A stretch of 64,000 bases of DNA from Petrolisthes cinctipes (taxonomy: Eukaryota; Arthropoda; Malacostraca; Decapoda; Porcellanidae): positions 1,326,001 to 1,390,000 of the forward strand of contig JAWQEG010000279.1 in the NCBI GenBank assembly GCA_033782935.1. The letters run 5' to 3'. The notes beneath the pieces are model-generated. The model made no database searches. It was not told the DNA's origin and saw only the letters and a list, made by a program, of their open reading frames with translations. Numbering within the stretch: the stretch's first letter is position 1; each line of letters begins with the position of its first letter. Of the stretch, positions 12,405 to 26,079 are shown piece after piece. Made by a program: the position numbers and the translations under genes.

Positions 12405-12905
12405 AGGCATGTACAGATTGCTTCTGGGACCCCAAAATATTGAATTTTCGGGTGTTTTGAGCCTGAATTTGAGATATAAACGGGTACAGAAGATACATGC
12501 ACATATTGACTTTGGGCATCTAAAATATCGATTTTCAGCATGTTTTGGGCCTGTATTTTGAAAATACTCTAACACTGAGTAGGCATGTACAGATTGCTTC
12601 TGGGACCCCAAAATATTGAATTTTCGGGTGTTTTGAGCCTGAATTTGAGATATAAATGGGTACTGAAGATGCATGCACATATCGACTCTTGTGCACCTAA
12701 AAGATCGATTTTTAGTATGTTTTGACCATGTATTTTGAAAATACTCTAACACGGAGTAAGCATGTACAGATCGCTTCTGGGACCCCTAAATATCGAATTT
12801 TTGGGTGTTTTGGGACTGAATTTGAGATATCGACTTTTTGGCACCTAAAAGATCAATTTTTAGCATGTTTTTAGCCTATATTTTGAAAATATTCTAGCAC
12901 TGAGT

Positions 12906-13071
12906 AGGCATGTACAGATTGCTTCTGGGTCCCCAAAATATTGAATTTGTAGGTGTTTTAATATTTTCGGGTGTTTTGGGACTGAATTTGAGATATCGAC
13001 TTTTTGGCACCTAAAAGATCGATTTTTGGCATGTTTTTAGCCTATATTTTAAAAATATTCTAGCACTGAGT
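12906..13071 (+). repeat. 166-bp short monomer with 18-bp internal duplication, degraded copy
   Basis: It has the same 18-bp insertion as the unit at 12239. The first copy of the duplicated motif is altered to GAATTTGTAGGTGTTTT, and upstream reads GGGTCCCCAAAAT instead of GGGACCCC. Confidence 0.85.
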
Positions 13072-14576
13072 AGGCATGTACAGATTGCTTCTGGGACCCC
13101 AAAATATTGAATTTTCGGGTGTTTTGAGCCTGAATTTGAGATATAAACGGGTACAGAAGATACATGCACATATTGACTTTGGGCACCAAAAATATAGATT
13201 TTCAGCATGTTTTGGGCCTGAATTTTGAAAATACTCTAACACGGAGTAGGCATGTAAAGATCGCTTCTGGGACCCCAAAATATCGAATTTTCCGGTGTTT
13301 AGGGCCAGAATTTGAGATATAAACGGGTAAAGAAGATGCATGCACATATCGACTTTTGGGCACCTAAAAGATCGATTTTCAGTATGTTTTAGGCCTGTAT
13401 TTTGAAAATACTCTAACACGGAGTAGGCATGCACAGATACCTTCTGGGACCTCTAGATATAGAATTTTCGGGTGTTTTGGGACTGAATTTGAGATATCGA
13501 TTTTTTGGCACCTAAAATGTCGATTTTTAGCATGTTTTTAACCTATATTTTGAAAATATTCTAGCACTGTGTAGGCATGTACAGATTGCTTCTGGGACCC
13601 CAAAAGATTGAATTTTCGGGTGTTTTGAGCCTGAATTTGAGATATAAACGGGTACAGAAGATACATGCACATATATTGACTTTGGGCACCAAAAATATCG
13701 ATTTTCAGCATGTTTTGGGCCTGAATTTTGAAAATACTCTAACACGGAGTAGGCATGTACAGATCCATTCTGGGACCCCAAAATATCGAATTTTCGGGTG
13801 TTTAGGGCCAGAATTTGAGATATAAACGGGTACAGAAGATGCATGCACATATCGACTTTTGGGCACCTAAAAGATCGATTTTCAGTATGCTTTTGGCCTG
13901 TATTTTGAAAATACTCTAACACGGAGTAGGCATGTACAGATACCTTCTGGGACCTCTAAATATCGAATGTTCGGGTGTTTTGGGACTGAATTTGAGATAT
14001 CGATTTTTTGGCACCTAAAATGTCGATTTTTAGCATGTTTTTAGCCTATATTTTGAAAATATTCTAGCACTGTGTAGGCATCTACAGATTGCTTCTGGGA
14101 CCCCAAAATATTGAATTTTCGGGTGTTTTGAGCCTGAATTTGAGATATAAACGGGTACAGAAGATACATGCACATATTGACTTTGGGCATCTAAAATATC
14201 GATTTTCAGCATGTTTTGGGCCTGTATTTTGAAAATACTCTAACACTGAGTAGGCATGTACAGATTGCTTCTGGGACCCCAAAATATTGAATTTTCGGGT
14301 GTTTTGAGCCTGAATTTGAGATATAAACGGGTACTGAAGATGCATGCACATATCGACTCTTGTGCACCTAAAAGATCGATTTTTAGTATGTTTTGAGCAT
14401 GTATTTTGAAAATACTCTAACACGGAGTAGGCATATACAGATCGCTTCTGGGACCCCTAAATATCGAATTTTTGGGTGTTTTGGGACTGAATTTGAGATA
14501 TCGACTTTTTGGCACCTAAAAGATCGATTTTTAGCATGTTTTTAGCCTATATTTTGAAAATATTCTAGCACTGAGT

Positions 14577-14742
14577 AGGCATGTACAGATTGCTTCTGGG
14601 ACCCCAAAATATTGAATTTTCGGGTGTTTTAATATTTTCGGGTGTTTTGGGACTGAATTTGAGATATCGACTTTTCGGCACCTAAAAGATCGATTTTTAG
14701 CATGTTTTTAGCCTATATTTTGAAAATATTCTAGCACTGAGT
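14577..14742 (+). repeat. 166-bp short monomer, duplicate of the 12239 unit
   Basis: This is the same insertion at exactly plus 2338 bp, part of the second copy of the 2338-bp block. Confidence 0.85.
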
Positions 14743-15243
14743 AGGCATGTACAGATTGCTTCTGGGACCCCAAAATATTGAATTTTCGGGTGTTTTGAGC
14801 CTGAATTTGAGATATAAACGGGTACAGAAGATACATGCACATATTGACTTTGGGCATCTAAAATATCGATTTTCAGCATGTTTTGGGCCTGTATTTTGAA
14901 AATACTCTAACACTGAGTAGGCATGTACAGATTGCTTCTGGGACCCCAAAATATTGAATTTTCGGGTGTTTTGAGCCTGAATTTGAGATATAAATGGGTA
15001 CTGAAGATGCATGCACATATCGACTCTTGTGCACCTAAAAGATCGATTTTTAGTATGTTTTGACCATGTATTTTGAAAATACTCTAACACGGAGTAAGCA
15101 TGTACAGATCGCTTCTGGGACCCCTAAATATCGAATTTTTGGGTGTTTTGGGACTGAATTTGAGATATCGACTTTTTGGCACCTAAAAGATCAATTTTTA
15201 GCATGTTTTTAGCCTATATTTTGAAAATATTCTAGCACTGAGT

Positions 15244-15409
15244 AGGCATGTACAGATTGCTTCTGGGTCCCCAAAATATTGAATTTGTAGGTGTTTTAAT
15301 ATTTTCGGGTGTTTTGGGACTGAATTTGAGATATCGACTTTTTGGCACCTAAAAGATCGATTTTTGGCATGTTTTTAGCCTATATTTTAAAAATATTCTA
15401 GCACTGAGT
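15244..15409 (+). repeat. 166-bp short monomer, duplicate of the 12906 unit
   Basis: This is the same degraded 18-bp insertion at exactly plus 2338 bp, part of the second copy of the 2338-bp block. Confidence 0.85.
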
Positions 15410-16015
15410 AGGCATGTACAGATTGCTTCTGGGACCCCAAAATATTGAATTTTCGGGTGTTTTGAGCCTGAATTTGAGATATAAACGGGTACAGAAGATA
15501 CATGCACATATTGACTTTGGGCACCAAAAATATAGATTTTCAGCATGTTTTGGGCCTGAATTTTGAAAATACTCTAACACGGAGTAGGCATGTACAGATC
15601 GCTTCTGGGACCCCAAAATATCGAATTTTCCGGTGTTTAGGGCCAGAATTTGAGATATAAACGGGTAAAGAAGATGCATGCACATATCGACTTTTGGGCA
15701 CCTAAAAGATCGATTTTCAGTATGTTTTAGGCCTGTATTTTGAAAATACTCTAACACGGAGTAGGCATGCACAGATACCTTCTGGGACCTCTAGATATAG
15801 AATTTTCGGGTGTTTTGGGACTGAATTTGAGATATCGATTTTTTGGCACCTAAAATGTCGATTTTTAGCATGTTTTTAACCTATATTTTGAAAATATTCT
15901 AGCACTGTGTAGGCATGTACAGATTGCTTCTGGGACCCCAAAAGATTGAATTTTCGGGTGTTTTGAGCCTGAATTTGAGATATAAACGGGTACAGAAGAT
16001 ACATGCACATATATT

Positions 16016-17399
16016 GACTTTGGGCATCTAAAATATCGATTTTCAGCATGTTTTAGGCCTGTATTTTGAAAATACTCTAACACTGAGTAGGCATGTACAG
16101 ATTGCTTCTGGGACCCCAAAATATTGAATTTTCGGGTGTTTTGAGCCTGAATTTGAGATATAAACGGGTACTGAAGATGCATGCACATATCGACTTTTGT
16201 GCACCTAAAAGATCGATTTTCAGTATGTGTTGAGCATGTATTTTGAAAATACTCTAACACGGAGTAGGCATGTACAGATCGCTTCTGGGACCCCTAAATA
16301 TCGAATTTTCGGGTGTTTTGGGACTGAATTTGAGATATCGACTTTTTGGCACCTAAAAGATCGATTTTTAGCATGTTTTTAGCCTATATTTTGAAAATAT
16401 TCTAGCACTGAGTAGACATGTACATATTGCTTCTGGGACCCCAAAATATTGAATTTTCGGGTGTTTTGAGCCTGAATTTGAGATATAAACGGGTACAGAA
16501 GATACATGCACATATTGACTTTTGGCATCAAAAATATCGATTTTCAGCATGTTTTGGGCCTGTATTTTGAAAATACTGTAACACTGAGTAGGCATGTACA
16601 GATTGCTTCTGGGACCCCAAAATATTGAATTTTCGGGTGTTTTGAGCCTGAATTTGTGATATAAACGGGTACTGAAGATGCATGCACATATCGACTTCTG
16701 TGCACCTAAAAGATCGATTTTCAGTATGTTTTGAGCATGTATTTTGAAAATACTCTAACACGGAGTAGGCATGTACAGATCGCTTCTGGGACCACTAAAT
16801 ATCGAATTTTCGGGTGTTTTGGGACTGAATTTGAGATATCGATTTTTTGGCACCTAAAATGTCGATTTTTAGCATGTTTTTAGCCTATATTTTGAAAATA
16901 TTCTAGCACTGTGTAGGCATGTACAGATTGCTTCTGGGACCCCAAAATATTGAATTTTCGGGTGTTTTGAGCCTGAATTTGAGATATAAACGGGTACAGA
17001 AGATACATGCACATATTGACTTTGGGCATCTAAAATATCGATTTTCAGCATGTTTTGGGCCTGTATTTTGAAAATACTCTAACACTGAGTAGGCATGTAC
17101 AGATTGCTTCTGGGACCCCAAAATATTGAATTTTCGGGTGTTTTGAGCCTGAATTTGAGATATAAACGGGTACTGAAGATGCATGCACATATCGACTTTT
17201 GTGCACCTAAAAGATCGATTTTCAGTATGTTTTGAGCATGTATTTTGAAAATACTCTAACACGGAGTAGGCATGTACAGATCGCTTCTGGGACCCCTAAA
17301 TATCGAATTTTCGGGTGTTTTGGGACTGAATTTGAGATATCGACTTTTTGGCACCTAAAATGTCGATTTTTAGCATGTTTTTAGCCTATATTTTGAAAA
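16016..17399 (+). repeat. 501-bp HOR block between two duplications
   Basis: Regular short-B-C trimers. About 16.0-16.6 kb shares private variants with about 23.0-23.6 kb, including AGTATGTGTTGAGC (near 16224 and 23230), GAGTAGACATGTAC and TTTTGGCATCAAAAATATCG, at an offset near 7006 bp. Confidence 0.75.
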
Positions 17400-20300
17400 T
17401 ATTCTAGCACTGCGTAGGCATGTACAGATTGCTTCTGGGACCCCAAAATATTGAATTTTCGGGTGTTTTGAGCCTGAATTTGAGATATAAACGGGTACAG
17501 AAGATACATGCACATATTGACTTTGGGCACCAAAAATATCGATTTTCAGCATGTTTTGGGCCTAAATTTTGAAAATACTCTAACACGGAGTAGGCATGTA
17601 CAGATCGCTTCTGGGACCCCAAAATATCGAATTTTCGGGTGTTTAGGGCCAGAATTTGAGATATAAACGGGTACAGAAGATGCATGCACATATCGACTTT
17701 TGGGCACCTAAAAGATCGATTTTCAGTATGTTTTTGGCCTGTATTTTGAAAATACTCTAACACGGAGTAGGCATGTACAGATACTTTCTGGGACCTCTAA
17801 ATATCGAATTTTCGGGTGTTTTGGGACTGAATTTGATATATCGATTTTTTGGCACCTAAAATGTCGATTTTTAGCATGTTTTTAGACTATATTTTGAAAA
17901 TATTCTAGCACTGTGTAGGCATGTACAGATTGCTTCTGGGACCCCAAAATATTGAATTTTCGGGTGTCTTGAGCCTGAATTTGAGATATAAACGGGTAAA
18001 AAAGATACATGCACATATTGACTTTGGGCATCTAAAATATCGATTTTCAGCATGTTTTGGGCCTGTATTTTGAAAATACTCTAACACTGAGTAGGCATGT
18101 ACAGATTGCTTCTGGGACCCCAAAATATTGAATTTTCGGGTGTTTTGAGCCTGAATTTGAGATATAAACGGGTACTGAAGATGCATTCACATATCGACTT
18201 TTGTGCACCTAAAAGATCGATTTTCAGTATGTTTTGAGCATGTTTTTTGAAAATACTCTAACACGGAGTAGGCATGTACAGATCGCTTCTGGGACCCCTA
18301 AATATCGAATTTTCGGGTGTTTTGGGACTGAATTTGAGATATCGACTTTTTGGCACCTAAAAGATCGATTTTTAGCATGTTTTTAGCCTATATTTTGAAA
18401 ATATTCTAGCACTGTACAGATTGCTTCTGGGACCCCAAAATATTGAATTTTCGGGTGTTTTGAGCCTGAATTTGAGATATAAACGGGTACAGAAGATACT
18501 TGCACATATTGACTTTGGGCACCAAAAATATCGATTTTCAGCATGTTTTGGGCCTGAATTTTGAAAATACTCTAACACGGAGTAGGCATGTACAGATCGC
18601 TTCTGGGACCCCAAAATATCGAATTTTCGGGTATTTAGGGACAGAATTTGAGATATAAACGGGTACAGAAGATGCATGCACATATCGACTTTTGGGCACC
18701 TAAAAGATGGATTTTCAGTATGTTTTTGGCCTGTATTTTGAAAATACTCTACACGGAGTAGGCATGTACAGATACCTTCTGTGACCTCTAAATATCGAAT
18801 TTTCGGGTGTTTTGGGACTGAATTTGAGATATCGATTTTTTGGCACCTAAAATGTCGATTTTTAGCATGTTTTTAGCCTATATTTTGAAAATATTCTAGC
18901 ACTGAGTAGGCATGTACAGATTGCTTCTGGGACCCCAAAAAAATTAATTTTCGGGTGTTTTGAGCCTGAATTTGAGATATAAACGGGTACAGAAGATACA
19001 TGCACATATTGACTTTGGGCATCTAAAATATCGATTTTCAGCATGTTTTGGGCCTGTATTTTGAAAATACTCTAACACTGAGTAGGCATGTACAGATTGC
19101 TTCTGGGACCCCAAAATATTGAATTTTCGGGTGTTTTGAGCCTGAATTTGAGATATAAACGGGTACTGAAGATGCAGGCACATATCGACTTTTGTGCACC
19201 TAAAAGATCGATTTTCAGTATGTTTTGAGCATGTATTTTGAAAATACTCTAACACGGAGTAGGCATGTACAGATCGCTTCTGGGACATCTAAATATCGAA
19301 TTTTCGGGTGTTTTGGGACTGAATTTGAGATATCGACTTTTTGGCACCTAAAAGATCGATTTTTAGCATGTTTTTAGCCTATATTTTAAAAATATTCTAG
19401 CACTGAGTAGGCATGTACAGATTGCTTCTGGGACCCCAAAATATTGAATTTTCGGGTGTTTTGAGCCTGAATTTGAGATATAAACGGGTACAGAAGATTC
19501 ATGCACATATTGACTTTGGGCACCAAAAATATCGATTTTCAGCATGTTTTGGGCCTGAATTTTGAAAATACTCTAACACGGAGTAGGCATGTACAGATCG
19601 CTTCTGGGACCCCAAAATATCGAATTTTCCGGTGTTTAGGGCCAGAATTTGAGATATAAACGGGTAAAGAAGATGCATGCACATATCGACTTTTGGGCAC
19701 CTAAAAGATCGATTTTCAGTATGTTTTAGGCCTGTATTTTGAAAATACTCTAACACGGAGTAGGCATGCACAGATACCTTCTGGGTCCTCTAGATATCGA
19801 ATTTTCGGGTGTTTTGGGACTGAATTTGAGATATCGATTTTTTGGCACCTAAAATGTCGATTTTTAGCATGTTTTTAGCCTATATTTTGAAAATATTCTA
19901 GCACTGTGTAGGCATGTACAGATTGCTTCTGGGACCCCAAAATATTGAATTTTCTGGTGTTTTGAGCCTGAATTTGAGATATAAACGGGTACAGAAGATA
20001 CATGCACATATATTGACTTTGGGCATCTAAAATATCGATTTTCAGCATGTTTTGGGCCTGTATTTTGAAAATACTCTAACACTGAGTAGGCATGTACAGA
20101 TTGCTTCTGGGACCCCAAAATATTGAATTTTCGGGTGTTTTGAGCCTGAATTTGAGATATAAACGGGTACTGAAGATGCATGCACATATCGACTTTTGTG
20201 CACCTAAAAGATCGATTTTCAGTATGTTTTGAGCATGTATTTTGAAAATACTCTAACACGGAGTAGGCATGTACAGATCGCTTCTGGGACCCCTAAATAT

Positions 20301-23230
20301 CGAATTTTCGGGTGTTTTGGGACTGAATTTGAGATATCGACTTTTTGGCACCTAAAATGTCGATTTTTAGCATGTTTTTAGCATATATTTTGAAAATATT
20401 CTAGCACTGAGTAGGCATGTACAGATTGCTTCTGGGACCCCAAAATATTGAATTTTCGGGTGTTTTGAGCCTGAATTTGAGATATAAACGGGTACAGAAG
20501 ATACATGCACATATTGACTTTGGGCACCAAAAATATCGATTTTCAGCATGTTTTGGGCCTAAATTTTGAAAATACTCTAACACGGAGTAGGCATGTACAG
20601 ATCGCTTCTGGGACCCCAAAATATCGAATTTTCGGGTGTTTAGGGCCAGAATTTGAGATATAAACGGGTACAGAAGATGCATGCACATATCGACTTTTGG
20701 GCACCTAAAAGATCGATTTTCAGTATGTTTTTGGCCTGTATTTTGAAAATACTCTAACACGGAGTAGGCATGTACAGATACTTTCTGGGACCTCTAAATA
20801 TCGAATTTTCGGGTGTTTTGGGACTGAATTTGATATATCGATTTTTTGGCACCTAAAATGTCGATTTTTAGCATGTTTTTAGACTATATTTTGAAAATAT
20901 TCTAGCACTGTGTAGGCATGTACAGATTGCTTCTGGGACCCCAAAATATTGAATTTTCAGGTGTCTTGAGCCTGAATTTGAGATATAAACGGGTAAAAAA
21001 GATACATGCACATATTGACTTTGGGCATCTAAAATATCGATTTTCAGCATGTTTTGGGCCTGTATTTTGAAAATACTCTAACACTGAGTAGGCATGTACA
21101 GATTGCTTCTGGGACCCCAAAATATTGAATTTTCGGGTGTTTTGAGCCTGAATTTGAGATATAAACGGGTACTGAAGATGCATTCACATATCGACTTTTG
21201 TGCACCTAAAAAATCGATTTTCAGTATGTTTTGAGCATGTTTTTTGAAAATACTCTAACACGGAGTAGGCATGTACAGATCGCTTCTGGGACCCCAAAAT
21301 ATCGAATTTTCGGGTGTTTTGGGACTGAATTTGAGATATCGACTTTTTGGCACCTAAAAGATCGATTTTTAGCATGTTTTTAGCCTATATTTTGAAAATA
21401 TTCTAGGACTGAGTAGGCATGTACAGATTGCTTCTGGGACCCCAAAATATTGAATTTTCGGGTGTTTTGAGCCTGAATTTGAGATATAAACGGGTACAGA
21501 AGATACATGCACATATTGACTTTGGGCACCAAAAATATCGATTTTCAGCATGTTTTGGGCCTGAATTTTGAAAATACTCTAACACGGAGTAGGCATGTAC
21601 AGATCGCTTCTGGGACCCCAAAATATCGAATTTTCGGGTATTTAGGGACAGAATTTGAGATATAAACGGGTACAGAAGATGCATGCACATATCGACTTTT
21701 GGGCACCTAAAAGATGGATTTTCAGTATGTTTTTGGCCTGTATTTTGAAAATACTCTACACGGAGTAGGCATGTACAGATACCTTCTGGGACCTCTAAAT
21801 ATCGAATTTTCGGGTGTTTTGGGACTGAATTTGAGATATCGATTTTTTGGCACCTAAAATGTCGATTTTTAGCATGTTTTTAGCCTATATTTTGAAAATA
21901 TTCTAGCACTGTGTAGGCATGTACAGATTGCTTCTGGGATCCCAAAAAAATTAATTTTCGGGTGTTTTGAGCCTGAATTTGAGATATAAACGGGTACAGA
22001 AGATACATGCACATATTGACTTTGGGCATCTAAAATATCGATTTTCAGCATGTTTTGGGCCTGTATTTTGAAAATACTCTAACACTGAGTAGGCATGTAC
22101 AGATTGCTTCTGGGACCCCAAAATATTGAATTTTCGGGTGTTTTGAGCCTGAATTTGAGATATAAACGGGTACTGAAGATGCAGGCACATATCGACTTTT
22201 GTGCACCTAAAAGATCGATTTTCAGTATGTTTTGAGCATGTATTTTGAAAATACTCTAACACGGAGTAGGCATGTACAGATCGCTCCTGGGACATCTAAA
22301 TATCGAATTTTCGGGTGTTTTGGGACTGAATTTGAGATATCGACTTTTTGGCACCTAAAAGATCGATTTTTAGCATGTTTTTAGCCTATATTTTAAAAAT
22401 ATTCTAGCACTGAGTAGGCATGTACAGATTGCTTCTGGGACCCCAAAATATTGAATTTTCGGGTGTTTTGAGCCTGAATTTGAGATATAAACGGGTACAG
22501 AAGATTCATGCACATATTGACTTTGGGCACCAAAAATATCGATTTTCAGCATGTTTTGGGCCTGAATTTTGAAAATACTCTAACACGGAGTAGGCATGTA
22601 CAGATCGCTTCTGGGACCCCAAAATATCGAATTTTCCGGTGTTTAGGGCCAGAATTTGAGATATAAACGGGTAAAGAAGATGCATGCACATATCGACTTT
22701 TGGGCACCTAAAAGATCGATTTTCAGTATGTTTTAGGCCTGTATTTTGAAAATACTCTAACACGGAGTAGGCATGCACAGATACCTTCTGGGTCCTCTAG
22801 ATATCGAATTTTCGGGTGTTTTGGGACTGAATTTGAGATATCGATTTTTCGGCACCTAAAATGTCGATTTTTAGCATGTTTTTAGCCTATATTTTGAAAA
22901 TATTCTAGCACTGTGTAGGCATGTACAGATTGCTTCTGGGACCCCAAAATATTGAATTTTCTGGTGTTTTGAGCCTGAATTTGAGATATAAACGGGTACA
23001 GAAGATACATGCACATATATTGACTTTGGGCATCTAAAATATCGATTTTCAGCATGTTTTGGGCCTGTATTTTGAAAATACTCTAACACTGAGTAGGCAT
23101 GTACAGATTGCTTCTGGGACCCCAAAATATTGAATTTTCGGGTGTTTTGAGCCTGAATTTGAGATATAAACGGGTACTGAAGATGCATGCACATATCGAC
23201 TTTTGTGCACCTAAAAGATCGATTTTCAGT
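17400..23230 (+). repeat. About 3-kb block in tandem duplicate (offset 2997, then 3007)
   Basis: Copy one is about 17.4-20.2 kb and copy two about 20.4-23.2 kb. The offset is 2997 bp until about 18.41 kb and 3007 bp after it. Copy one has lost 10 bp at about 18416 (GCACTGTACAG where copy two reads GCACTGAGTAGGCATGTACAG). Shared private marks include GGTGTCTTGAGCC (17967 and 20964), GGGTATTTAGGGACAG, CTCTACACGGAG (missing AA), CCAAAAAAATTAATTTT, GATGCAGGCACAT and GGGACATCTAAAT. Six trimers plus one base make up the 3007-bp unit. Confidence 0.85.
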
Positions 23231-26079
23231 ATGTGTTGAGCATGTATTTTGAAAATACTCTAACACGGAGTAGGCATGTACAGATCGCTTCTGGGACCCC
23301 TAAATATCGAATTTTCGGGTGTTTTGGGACTGAATTTGAGATATCGACTTTTTGGCACCTAAAAGATCGATTTTTAGCATGTTTTTAGCCTATATTTTGA
23401 AAATATTCTAGCACTGAGTAGACATGTACAGATTGCTTCTGGGACCCCAAAATATTGAATTTTCGGGTGTTTTGAGCCTGAATTTGAGATATAAACGGGT
23501 ACAGAAGATACATGCACATATTGACTTTTGGCATCAAAAATATCGATTTTCAGCATGTTTTGGGCCTGTATTTTGAAAACACTCTAACACTGAGTAGGCA
23601 TGTACAGATTGCTTCTGGGACCCCAAAATATTGAATTTTCGGGTGTTTTGAGCCTGAATTTGAGATATAAACGGGTACTGAAGATGCATGCACATATCGA
23701 CTTTTGGGCACCTAAAAGATCGATTTTCAGTATGTTTTAGGCCTGTATTTTGAAAATACTCTAACACGGAGTAGGCATGCACAGATACCTTCTGGGTCCT
23801 CTAGATATCGAATTTTCGGGTGTTTTGGGACTGAATTTGAGATATCGATTTTTTGGCACCTAAAATGTCGATTTTTAGCATGTTTTTAGCCTATATTTTT
23901 AAAATATTCTAGCACTGTGTAGGCATGTACAGATTGCTTCTGGGACCCCAAAATATTGAATTTTCGGGTGTTTTGAGCCTGAATTTGAGATATAAACGGG
24001 TACAGAAGATACATGCACATATATTGACTTTGGGCATCTAAAATATCGATTTTCAGCATGTTTTGGGCCTGTATTTTGAAAATACTCTAACACTGAGTAG
24101 GCATGTACAGATTGCTTCTGGGACCCCAAAATATTGAATTTTCGGGTGTTTTGAGCCTGAATTTGAGATATAAACGGGTACTGAAGATGCATGCACATAT
24201 CGACTTTTGTGCACCTAAAAGATCGATTTTCAGTATGTGTTGAGCATGTATTTTGAAAATACTCTAACACGGAGTAGGCATGTACAGATCGCTTCTGGGA
24301 CCCCTAAATATCGAATTTTCGGGTGTTTTGGGACTGAATTTGAGATATCGACTTTTTGGCACCTAAAAGATTGATTTTTAGCATGTTTTTAGCATATATT
24401 TTGAAAATATTCTAGCACTGTGTAGGCATGTACAGATTGCTTCTGGGACCCCAAAATATTGAATTTTCGGGTGTTTTGAGCCTGAATTTGAGATATAAAC
24501 GGGTACAGAAGATACATGCACATATTGACTTTGGGCACCAAAAATATCGATTTTCAGCATGTTTTGGGCCTGAATTTTGAAAATACTCTAACACAGAGTA
24601 GGCATGTACAGATCGCTTCTGGGACCCCAAAATATCGAATTTTCGGGTGTTTACGGCAAGGATTTGAGATGCATGCACATATCGACTTTTGGGCACCTAA
24701 AAGATCGATTTTCAGTATGTTTTTGGCATGTATTTTGAAAATAATCTAACACGGAGTAGGCATGTACAGATACCTTCTGGGACCTCTAAATATCGAATTT
24801 TCGGGTGTTTTGGGACTGAATTTGAGATATCGATTTTTTGGCACCTAAAATGTCGATTTTTAGCATGTTTTTAGCCTATATTTTGAAAATATTCTAGCAC
24901 TGTGTAGGCATGTACAGATTGCTTCTGGGACCCCAAATTATTGAATTTTCGGGTGTTTTGAGCCTGAATTTGAGATATAAACGGGTACAGAAGATACATG
25001 CACATATTGACTTTGGGCATCTAAAATATCGATTTTCAGCATGTTTTGGGCCTGTATTTTGAAAATACTCTAACACTGAGTAGGCATGTACAGATTGCTT
25101 CTGGGACCCCAAAATATTGAATTTTCGGGTGTTTTGAGCCTGAATTTGAGATATAAACGGGTATTGAAGATGCATGCACATATCGACTTTTGTGCACCTA
25201 AAAGATCGATTTTCAGTATGTTTTGAGCATGTATTTTGAAAATACTCTAACACGGAATAGGCATGTACAGATCGCTTCTGGGACCCCTAAATATCGAATT
25301 TTCGGGTGTTTTCGGACTGAATTTGAGATATCGACTTTTTGGCAGCTAAAAGATCGATTTTTAGCATATATTTAGCCTATATTTTGAAAATATTCTAGCA
25401 CTGAGTAGGCATGTACAGATTGCTTCTGGGACCCCAAAATATAGAATTTTCGGGTGTTTTGAGCCTGAATTTGAGATATAAACGGGTACAGAAGATGCAT
25501 GCACATATCGACTTTTGGGCACCTAAAAGATCGATTTTCAGTATGTTTTTGGCCTGTATTTTGAAAATACTCTAACACGAAGTAGGCATGCACAGATACC
25601 TTCTGGGACCTCTAAATATCGAATTTTCGGGTGTTTTGGGACTGAATTTGAGATATCGATTTTTTGGCACCTACAATGTCGATTTTTAGCATGTTTTTAG
25701 CCTATATTTTGAAAATATTCTAGCACTGTGTAGGCATGTACAGATTGCTTCTGGGACCCCAAAATATTGAATTTTCGGGTGTTTTGAGCCTGAATTTGAG
25801 ATATAAACGGGTACAGAAGATACATGCACATATATTGACTTTGGGCATCTAAAATATCGATTTTCAGCATGTTTTGGGCCTGTATTTTGAAAATACTCTA
25901 ACACTGAGTAGGCATGTACAGATTGCTTCTGGGACCCCAAAATATTGAATTTTCGGGTGTTTTGAGCCTGAATTTGAGATATAAACGGGTACTGAAGATG
26001 CATGCACATATCGACTTTTGTGCACCTAAAAGATCGATTTTCAGTATGTTTTGAGCATGTATTTTGAAAATACTCTAAC
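23231..26079 (+). repeat. 501/503-bp HOR block with TA-expanded B monomers
   Basis: B monomers near 24.0 and 25.8 kb read CATATATTGAC instead of CATATTGAC (+2 bp). The C monomer at about 24.67 kb has a 19-bp deletion, where GAGAT joins directly to GCATGCAC. The same deletion recurs at about 26.98 and 28.47 kb. Nothing non-satellite is seen. Confidence 0.75.

Larger units (their letters stand above)
11340..16015 (+). repeat. 2338-bp block in tandem duplicate
   Basis: The first copy is about 11340-13677 and the second about 13678-16015. They share private features at a constant offset of 2338: AGATCCATTCTGG near 11425 and 13763, CGAATGTTCGGG near 11627 and 13965, CGACTCTTGTGCACC near 12016 and 14354, and two 166-bp short monomers each. 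Only scattered single-base differences were seen, for example GGCATCTACAG near 14080 against GGCATGTACAG near 11738, and TGTAAAGATCG near 13254 against TGTACAGATCG near 15592. Edges are approximate. Confidence 0.85.
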
